From a virus, in the IMG/VR virus record IMGVR_UViG_3300035698_002820, positions 1 to 64,000 of that record: 64,000 bases of DNA; one strand, written 5' to 3'. The position numbers were made by a program, and so were the translations under genes. This document shows positions 58,288 to 64,000 of this stretch, one piece after another; position 1 is the stretch's first letter, and every line of letters starts with the position of its first letter. A model generated the notes under the pieces. That model made no database searches. It saw only the letters and a program-made list of their open reading frames with translations, and was not told the DNA's origin.

Positions 58288-58701
58288 TCATTCAGTTTTG
58301 TAAAAACACATCAGCATGTTATCAACATACCGGTATGTTTCTCCTATGATTTTACGAACACCTGCATCCCCGTCAGTCAGAACTGCAGCTGTAACAGTGC
58401 CATTGAGTGATTTGTTGTCAGCAAATGCAGGTGCCAATTCTTCTTCCAGAATGGTAAGCAGCTGAGTTTCACACAGGGCTTCGTTGTCTTGCCATTTGAC
58501 GTACAATGTTACAACAAAGGAATACGTCTCAGTAGCCTGCTTATTGGCTATTGGATGGTGTGTGTACCTGCCCAGTTTGATAGTGAGAGTAGGACTCTGA
58601 CCATTGAAAGTCTTGGGTTCACCCTTTACTACTGCTTGAATGGATGGGCATCCTGCTAGTGCTATATTTTTGACTTGCTCAAAGGCTGCTAATAGGTTCA
58701 T
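58288..58701 (-). CDS. Tail terminator protein
   Basis: 137 residues. The N-terminal helix and the TLTIKLGRYTHHP segment fit the small alpha/beta tail-terminator fold. Position between head closure/gp10 and the tube gene supports this. Overlaps the upstream gene as ATGA. Confidence 0.65.
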   Translation of the reverse strand: MNLLAAFEQVKNIALAGCPSIQAVVKGEPKTFNGQSPTLTIKLGRYTHHPIANKQATETYSFVVTLYVKWQDNEALCETQLLTILEEELAPAFADNKSLNGTVTAAVLTDGDAGVRKIIGETYRYVDNMLMCFYKTE

Positions 58702-59024
58702 GATAGTCCTTGTTTCAGTGCCTCAGTTACTGCTGTCATAAAGAACAATGTCAGCTTGTTGATATCAACACTTTTGGATAAGAAGTGAGTGCCAGGCACG
58801 CCTGGATGTTTGTGTACTGCTCCTACAATGATTGTGCCTTCAACTCCGTCCATTTGAAATGCTAATGCCTTTTTGACTCTGGGCAGGATTGTGATGTAGC
58901 CACCACCTGGGACATGAAGACCAGAACCAAATTCTTGGGCTGGAGCATAATTCTTCTCTGAGAATACCTCTCCGTACACACTTTGTTTACTCACATCATC
59001 CCCAGACACCTGGCATCTCTTCAT
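58698..59024 (-). CDS. gp10-like protein, C-terminal part (broken frame)
   Basis: Its protein reads SVYGEVFSEKNYAPAQEFGS near the start, the conserved middle of HK97 gp10-type proteins, and HFLSKSVD near the C-terminus. The N-terminal half of the family is encoded in the overlapping frame at 58996. A one-base change in the TGGGGATGATG region would join them. ATG 59024 has no good ribosome site, so this may be a broken or frameshifted gene. Confidence 0.6.
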   Translation of the reverse strand: MKRCQVSGDDVSKQSVYGEVFSEKNYAPAQEFGSGLHVPGGGYITILPRVKKALAFQMDGVEGTIIVGAVHKHPGVPGTHFLSKSVDINKLTLFFMTAVTEALKQGLS

Positions 59025-59235
59025 ATACTGCTCTTTGAATGCTGGCGGCCATTTCTCCTGTTAATTTGGGAGCATTGATAACTGCTGTACGTTGAACATC
59101 TGCTGTTCCTAGCTCCATGCCTTGTACTAGACCAATGTGAGTTAGAAGATCAAAGTCTGTGTTCTCTAGTTTACGGATGTATCTTTCAAGCACTTCAACA
59201 TCGATGGTAATTTCAATCATCAGTGGATGAGCCAT
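58996..59235 (-). CDS. gp10-like protein, N-terminal part (broken frame)
   Basis: 79 residues, ending APKLTGEMAASIQRAVYEEM, which is the family's N-terminal half up to the linker helix. The stop lies in TGGGGATGA; reading on in the +1 frame gives DDVSKQSVYGEVF of the next frame. gp10 proteins normally act in head-tail joining. Confidence 0.6.
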   Translation of the reverse strand: MAHPLMIEITIDVEVLERYIRKLENTDFDLLTHIGLVQGMELGTADVQRTAVINAPKLTGEMAASIQRAVYEEMPGVWG

Positions 59236-59537
59236 GCAAATACTTCAAGTGTTTCTTCGTCCCACTGGTCAACACCCTCTATGTGCCATTCTGTCCCATC
59301 TGGGCCAGTAAGCACATCTCCTTCTAGTATGCCCAGTTCTGTTGTGTAGGCTACTTTCACTTCATACGGTGTGTTTGGTGCTTTGGCAAGGCGCAGCATA
59401 GGCACTAAGGGCCAGAACCGAGTCATTAGTACACCAGATTTCCAAACAACTGGCACACCAATCTTGCCACTTTCATCTGCAACAGGATTACGTTTGACTA
59501 CATATGCAGTATCATAGAAGTATTTGCCGGTTCTCAT
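59220..59537 (-). CDS. Head closure / head-tail connector protein
   Basis: 105 residues. A beta-barrel-like middle (YTTELGILEGDVLTGPDGTE) fits small head-closure (gp9/gp16-like) proteins. It lies between the adaptor and gp10-like genes, the usual order. Confidence 0.65.
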   Translation of the reverse strand: MRTGKYFYDTAYVVKRNPVADESGKIGVPVVWKSGVLMTRFWPLVPMLRLAKAPNTPYEVKVAYTTELGILEGDVLTGPDGTEWHIEGVDQWDEETLEVFAWLIH

Positions 59538-59959
59538 TCAACATCAGCAAGACTCATTTCACCACCAGCACCGAATGTAGTGCCAGGGTAATCATATTCA
59601 ATGACATCAGAAACCAGCACTGCTTCAGTACCACTCATGTTCTTGATGCGTCGTGCTATATTGGATGCAATCTGGGATAGGAACTCACGCTTTGGCCCCA
59701 TGGTTGTATCTACCAGCAAAGCAAAGTGGTTATATAGTTTAGTCAGCATGAAATATGTGACACGGGACACCATGCGGTTGATATTTGCTTCATCAACATC
59801 TTCAGTCAGTGCATAGCCTAGTTCACGCCACGCCATGTCAATGCAAAATGTCATGTCACCTTCAGTCTTGGTGCCATCAGGTCTGACATTCCACTCTGCA
59901 TCAGTCATCAAGCCTGATAACTGGTCTTCAACAACCTGTGCGATTTGGCTTCTATCCAT
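59534..59959 (-). CDS. Head-tail adaptor (gp6/gp15-like)
   Basis: 141 residues, mostly helical, right after the major capsid gene. SNIARRIKNMSGTEAVLVSD and an acidic C-terminus fit the small helical adaptor fold. Overlaps the next gene. Assignment mainly by order. Confidence 0.6.
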   Translation of the reverse strand: MDRSQIAQVVEDQLSGLMTDAEWNVRPDGTKTEGDMTFCIDMAWRELGYALTEDVDEANINRMVSRVTYFMLTKLYNHFALLVDTTMGPKREFLSQIASNIARRIKNMSGTEAVLVSDVIEYDYPGTTFGAGGEMSLADVE

Positions 59960-59972
59960 ATTTATTCAGGAA

Positions 59973-60005
59973 GTAGGAGGGAGACGTGATGTGTCTCCCT
60001 CCTAC
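59973..60005 (-). terminator. Perfect 13-bp hairpin after the capsid gene
   Basis: GTAGGAGGGAGAC (59973-59985) pairs with GTCTCCCTCCTAC (59993-60005) around GTGATGT. It starts about 10 bases after the capsid stop and lies 14 bases before the adaptor start. No long U tract follows on the minus strand, so it may attenuate or protect the capsid mRNA rather than stop all transcription. The 5' arm also contains GGAGG that could be masked. Confidence 0.65.
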
Positions 60006-60014
60006 CATATTTGT

Positions 60015-61154
60015 TTATGCTAGTGGGTCATACACAAGGTCAGGCACTACGTATGCAGCTGCCCCACCTGCAAAGTACATGACAGCACCATTACCACGTT
60101 GCTGAATACCCATCCCATAGTAGCGGTGGAACTCAGCACCCAGGAATGGGTACAGATAGAGATTGTCACGGATGATGCGTAGTCCCTTGAATGCTGCATC
60201 AGCAGGCTCAAGGTAGGCCATAGGCATTTTGTCAGGTGTACCCTCTGCAGACCAGCAAACAACGTAGTTGTCAGGCATCTCCCAGCTGCGCACTACAATA
60301 GCACCGTAGTACATCCCTACCTGAGTCATGAATGCGTTGAGTGGCACTTCTGCTGTCAGAGTTGCCTGTGTTGTACCTGTGGTAGAATATCCAGGTTGAC
60401 CAAAGCCTGACACTGCGATAATCTTCTGTGCGGCTGTGAAGGCCATGATGGTAGCGACTGTGGTTGGGCTGGCTAGAATGAACACCTTATTGACAAAGCC
60501 GTGTTCCTTGACAGTATCAATTTGTGCCTTTAGTTCAACCTCAGTTACAGTTGCTGAGTCTTTGAAAGTGAAGTGATTGTGGCCAGGAGCAAACGTATGT
60601 TGTCCCCTGCGTGGTGGCTTATCGTTGTCCGCATCCCCATAGTAGAATGGGTAGTTGGTGTATGTTCTGCGGTCAAGTGGGTCAACGACAGTTGCTGGTG
60701 CATTATCGAAAAAGCGAGCCAACATAGCAAAGTAACGCTGTCTGGCATCAGCCTCAAGAATAGCATTGAAACGGTTCACGATGGCTCCAGCACTCTTGTT
60801 AACCATCTGGAACAACTTTGTCCAGCCGAACGATGCTTGGAAACCTTCAAGACCAACTTCCACGATATTCCATTTGACTTTGCCATAAGCATCAGCCTTA
60901 CCGAACTCACCTATCGGTGTGAAGACTGCGCCACCGCCCTCAATAACCTCCTTAACTTTTTCAGAAGTACGGGTACAGAATGTGCTGAGTATAGTCAGTT
61001 CTTTCTTGTTCCATTCAGCAGTTGCAAGAACAACTTTGTCCCACAGCTCCAGCATGGTAACTTGCTGACCATCAGGATACGTAAACTTGTACTCAATTGC
61101 ATCTGAGGCCCATACGCCTGATTCATAAACTTGCGTTTGGTTTGGGTATGCCAT
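60015..61154 (-). CDS. Major capsid protein
   Basis: 379 residues. The order fits: between decoration and adaptor genes. Beta-rich core with GEFGKADAYGKVKWNIVEVG, a domain with TFKDSATVTEVELKAQ and a C-terminal hydrophobic Gly/Ala end. Length is normal for HK97-fold capsids without a fused protease. Lacks a clear propeptide, consistent with a separate scaffold at 61991. Confidence 0.8.
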   Translation of the reverse strand: MAYPNQTQVYESGVWASDAIEYKFTYPDGQQVTMLELWDKVVLATAEWNKKELTILSTFCTRTSEKVKEVIEGGGAVFTPIGEFGKADAYGKVKWNIVEVGLEGFQASFGWTKLFQMVNKSAGAIVNRFNAILEADARQRYFAMLARFFDNAPATVVDPLDRRTYTNYPFYYGDADNDKPPRRGQHTFAPGHNHFTFKDSATVTEVELKAQIDTVKEHGFVNKVFILASPTTVATIMAFTAAQKIIAVSGFGQPGYSTTGTTQATLTAEVPLNAFMTQVGMYYGAIVVRSWEMPDNYVVCWSAEGTPDKMPMAYLEPADAAFKGLRIIRDNLYLYPFLGAEFHRYYGMGIQQRGNGAVMYFAGGAAAYVVPDLVYDPLA

Positions 61155-61194
61155 AGTTTTTTTCAGTTCAGGGCTTTGATGGCCCTATGTTATA

Positions 61195-61974
61195 TTATGC
61201 TGCTTGAATGGTGTGGTATCCTTTTTCAAGACATGCTCTTGCAATGGTTGCAGACAACTGATAGGCAACCACTTGAATCAGGTCACCAGCAGTATCTGGG
61301 GCAGTCTCAGTAAGCAGGCCAGTGCCAGCTTCATCCAGATAGGATACGAAGCCAGGTGTCTGGGCTACTACTGTCCACTCGAATTCAATTTCGTTCGGGT
61401 TGGTAATGAGTCCAACAGTTAGAGCATCATCACCCACCACAATTGAATCTGCCACTCCGATTGCTCCAAGTGCAGTACCAGTAGCTGCATTGGCTATGAC
61501 TGCCTTACCACCACTGATAGCCAGTAGCATGCCAACCGAAGTTGTCACGCCATTATTGACTATGATGGTAATGCCTTGAATCAGAACAGAGTTATAGATG
61601 TCCACACTCACACGGACTTTCTTCGTTGCGTAGCATGTCCCAACTTTCTGGATAAGCCACCCAACCAATGCAGGCTTGGTATATACCATTGCACCAGCCA
61701 GGCCCAAGTACATCTGGGCACCAACTGTTGCGCCAGTGACACCACCCACACGAATCTCCTTGAAGAGTTCACACCCCTTTTCGTGGGCCTGGTATGAGCG
61801 TGCTACAATGCCCACTGCAGGAACGATAGTGGCTGCTGGGTCAGCGTTTGCTGCTACGACTTTTGAGGCTACAATTCCAACTAGCATACCTTCCTTGAGT
61901 GCTACAGTACCTACCTGTAGTTCACGCAGTAGGGTATCTGAGAATTGGATTACCATGTATGTTGTTGCTGCCAT
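61195..61974 (-). CDS. Head decoration / stabilisation protein
   Basis: 259 residues. Rich in Gly, Ala and Val (GTGLLTETAPDTAGDL), with beta-rich repeats; placed between scaffold and capsid genes as in many phages. Decoration of the capsid surface is inferred. Confidence 0.65.
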   Translation of the reverse strand: MAATTYMVIQFSDTLLRELQVGTVALKEGMLVGIVASKVVAANADPAATIVPAVGIVARSYQAHEKGCELFKEIRVGGVTGATVGAQMYLGLAGAMVYTKPALVGWLIQKVGTCYATKKVRVSVDIYNSVLIQGITIIVNNGVTTSVGMLLAISGGKAVIANAATGTALGAIGVADSIVVGDDALTVGLITNPNEIEFEWTVVAQTPGFVSYLDEAGTGLLTETAPDTAGDLIQVVAYQLSATIARACLEKGYHTIQAA

Positions 61975-61990
61975 TAGTTTTTACCTCACA

Positions 61991-62719
61991 TTAGTATTGA
62001 GTAGCCAGCGCAGGAACCAACTTTTGCAAGTCGCTTTTCTCAGTAGTTGTGCTTACCTTTCTACTGTCCTGGCCCTTACTCTTTGTTGATTTTGGTGTAC
62101 CTTGGGGCTTTGGTTCTACCTCAAATGCCTTCATATAGCCTGTAATTTCGTCCTTGATGGACTGCTCAACCTGTGTAGTCCGTGCTGTTTCGTACTCCTC
62201 CTTTTCCATCAGCTCCAGTTCTTCTGGAGCAATGTTTAGAGTAGCACTGATTAATGGACGTACATACTTGAATGCCACGCCTGCATCTTCCTTAGTAAGT
62301 GTCTCATAGAGTGCAGCACGTAGTGCATTATCAACCTGCAGTCCTTCATTTACGAGTTTCTCAGTTATCAGAGAAGCATTCAGTTCTGCTACAACCCTTT
62401 CCCAGTCCGCCTCATCATCAGTATCTGTGTCACTACCAGGTTTCTTCTTGGCAGCTTCTGCCAGTTGCGCATTCAAGTCAGCAACTTCTGCCTTGAGTCT
62501 GCGCACATACTTTGTATGAACGTCCTGCCTAGCTGTATCACTAGCAGATTGCAGTAGACGTTTGATAGCGTCAGTGTCAGCCAATGCTGCTACTCCTACT
62601 TCCCCAACCAGTTCCATGAAGGCTGCATAGTCCAGCCCATTTTCACCCACCAGTAACTTGGCCAGGTCTTCAACAGTAACAACAATAGGTGTCTCCTCAC
62701 CACTCTTTGGTTCTGTCAT
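61991..62719 (-). CDS. Scaffold protein-like
   Basis: 242 residues. A helical, highly charged middle (RRLKAEVADLNAQLAEAAKK) with an acidic stretch (DTDTDDEADWE) and a C-terminal disordered Ser/Lys tail. This composition and the place before the decoration and capsid genes fit a head scaffold. Confidence 0.7.
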   Translation of the reverse strand: MTEPKSGEETPIVVTVEDLAKLLVGENGLDYAAFMELVGEVGVAALADTDAIKRLLQSASDTARQDVHTKYVRRLKAEVADLNAQLAEAAKKKPGSDTDTDDEADWERVVAELNASLITEKLVNEGLQVDNALRAALYETLTKEDAGVAFKYVRPLISATLNIAPEELELMEKEEYETARTTQVEQSIKDEITGYMKAFEVEPKPQGTPKSTKSKGQDSRKVSTTTEKSDLQKLVPALATQY

Positions 62720-63108
62720 TCTTCCTCCCTAGTTTTGTGTGAACAATCAGCATTGGTGGGCTGATGTTCTGCCACAGGTCTTACTACGCTTCTACAACTA
62801 CCCAGGCCAGCTAAACAACGTAGCCATCGAAAGAACTGTTTAGCGTTCCCAGGATATTCCATGCCTTCACCACAAAACCAACCGGCGTCCTGCAGTTTGG
62901 CATTGCGGATTCGGCATGGCTGGTGTTCAGGTGTTTTGAAAACAATATGTCCTCTTGTTCTTTCACTGACGTACATCCTGATGACAAGATTGAAACCAGC
63001 ACGCACATCATACATGTACAGTACATCACGCAGGCACACTACGCCATAGCACATGAATTGCATGTTCCTGCTTTCTAAAACATAAAACTTGTGAGTGTCA
63101 AATTTCAC
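62716..63108 (-). CDS. Unknown protein in the head module
   Basis: 130 residues from GTG 63108. Cys- and Arg-rich (RCLAGLGSCRSVVR). It overlaps the scaffold start by 4 bp. Its place between head morphogenesis and scaffold genes suggests a particle role, unproven. Confidence 0.5.
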   Translation of the reverse strand: MKFDTHKFYVLESRNMQFMCYGVVCLRDVLYMYDVRAGFNLVIRMYVSERTRGHIVFKTPEHQPCRIRNAKLQDAGWFCGEGMEYPGNAKQFFRWLRCLAGLGSCRSVVRPVAEHQPTNADCSHKTREEE

Positions 63109-63144
63109 GTGATGTGCTCCCTGCTATTATACTATACGTTGTAC

Positions 63145-64000
63145 TCACTTCTTTGATTTTGCACGTTGCTTCTTTTCAACCCTAGCTGCTTTACGCAGTG
63201 CTTTGGTACTTGTGCCGTGTGGGTCAAGCAGCTTGTGCCAGGTCACAATTGTAGTGCGGCACCTGACATGGAAGGGTGGAAATAGAAAGTTGCCGTACAC
63301 TGTCTTAAATGGCCTGCCAACATCCACAATCTTGCCATGAATGGCCAAGCAACAGTCAGTTGTTCTTTCATCAATGGCTGCAATAGCCTGCTTGCGTATT
63401 GCTGGAACACGTTTCTGAGTCTGGGTCATGCCTATCTGCTTGGACATGTTGTGTGCTTTCAGCAGTACCATCCTGGTCAGTATCTCACAGCCACTGCGGC
63501 TTCTCTGCCAGATACTCTGTGGCACAAGTGTTTCTGAAAGTAGCAGTCTGGTGATTGTGCTTACATCCTTGCCCTGGATAGCTGCAGTTCTGAAAGTAAA
63601 TAGCACTTTGTTTCTGAGGTTTTCTGTGAAATATTCAACTTCATCTATGACAGATTCCAGAGTAAGTTCAACCATTACTGGGTCAAAACGTCCAAATGTA
63701 ATGCCCAGGCCAATTGAATTCAACTCGATGACATAGTTATCCAAAGTAAGTTCAATGATTTCACTACGTCCTGCACTGATGATGTTTACCAACTCACCTT
63801 TGAGTATGGCTATTCTCTGCTCAATTTGCTGAATAATGCCAGCATGGCGTGCCAGTGTGATTCTCTGAGCAGCATTTTTAGGCATGCCAAGTTGGGCCCA
63901 CCTATCTAAAATGGCTTGCAGTTCTGTTCGCATTGTGGTGCGAGCATCTTCATATGCCAAGAGTGTCTGGGCTGTAGTGGCATCTTCAATGCTCCATATT
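63145..64000 (-). CDS. Head morphogenesis protein (SPP1 gp7 / Mu F-like), N-terminus outside window
   Basis: At least 285 codons, open to the window edge. A long helical part is followed by IDERTTDCCLAIHGKIVDVG and FPPFHVRCRTTIV, the C-terminal metal-site pattern of Mu F/gp7-type proteins (DERT..C..LHG, PPxHxxCR). A small basic tail follows. Family members are minor head proteins that associate with the portal. The portal gene would lie just to the right. Confidence 0.8.
   Translation of the reverse strand, partial: IWSIEDATTAQTLLAYEDARTTMRTELQAILDRWAQLGMPKNAAQRITLARHAGIIQQIEQRIAILKGELVNIISAGRSEIIELTLDNYVIELNSIGLGITFGRFDPVMVELTLESVIDEVEYFTENLRNKVLFTFRTAAIQGKDVSTITRLLLSETLVPQSIWQRSRSGCEILTRMVLLKAHNMSKQIGMTQTQKRVPAIRKQAIAAIDERTTDCCLAIHGKIVDVGRPFKTVYGNFLFPPFHVRCRTTIVTWHKLLDPHGTSTKALRKAARVEKKQRAKSKK

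Overview
The window is about 64 kb of a tailed double-stranded DNA phage genome or prophage. It is most likely a siphovirus: head genes, a tail terminator, a tail tube protein, a frameshifting tail assembly chaperone pair and a 1104-residue tape measure protein are present, and no sheath gene is visible. Essentially every gene is on the minus strand and transcription runs right to left. Genes are tightly packed, with many 1-17 bp overlaps (ATGA, TGATG, TAATG) and good AGGAGG-type ribosome sites. GTG and TTG starts are common. The host cannot be named from the sequence. The first gene (1-747) and the last (63145-64000) run off the window.

Layout in order of transcription, right to left. Head and tail module (64.0-46.3 kb): head morphogenesis protein, scaffold, decoration protein, major capsid, head-tail adaptor, head closure, a gp10-like protein broken in two frames, tail terminator, tail tube, G/GT chaperones, tape measure, distal tail proteins and a 1176-residue repetitive fibre. 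Envelope and lysis module (46.2-41.0 kb): holin-like and lipobox proteins, a membrane-anchored HELGH protein and a SleB-like cell-wall hydrolase, with seven tRNA genes (Ala, Met, His, Thr, Leu, Pro, Trp) and several membrane micro-proteins between them. Small-gene region (41-25 kb): about 40 mostly unknown proteins, unusually rich in CxxC zinc-ribbon motifs. It is interrupted at 37.2-38.4 kb by a gene-free control region with two families of repeats, a terminator and promoters. Replication and recombination module (25-1 kb): ParB-like protein, DnaB-type helicase, ClpP-like protease, DnaG-type primase, sigma-like protein, SSB-like protein, DnaE polymerase, RecA, Cas4-like nuclease and RuvC-like resolvase. 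Nucleotide metabolism genes are mixed in: a dUTPase-HAD fusion, MazG, dCMP deaminase and ThyX, with two redox enzymes beside them. Four homing endonucleases are inserted between core genes without disrupting the operon spacing.

The phage would bring its own replisome core (polymerase, helicase, primase, SSB), a recombination set (RecA, exonuclease, resolvase) and a thymidylate-directed nucleotide supply. The features I find most worth following are the 10-bp phased GAA/TTC array in the gene-free region, two long-stemmed RNA-like structures in intergenic gaps (30653-30780 and 20935-21068), a 22-bp one-direction repeat placed at gene junctions, and a split gp10-like gene.
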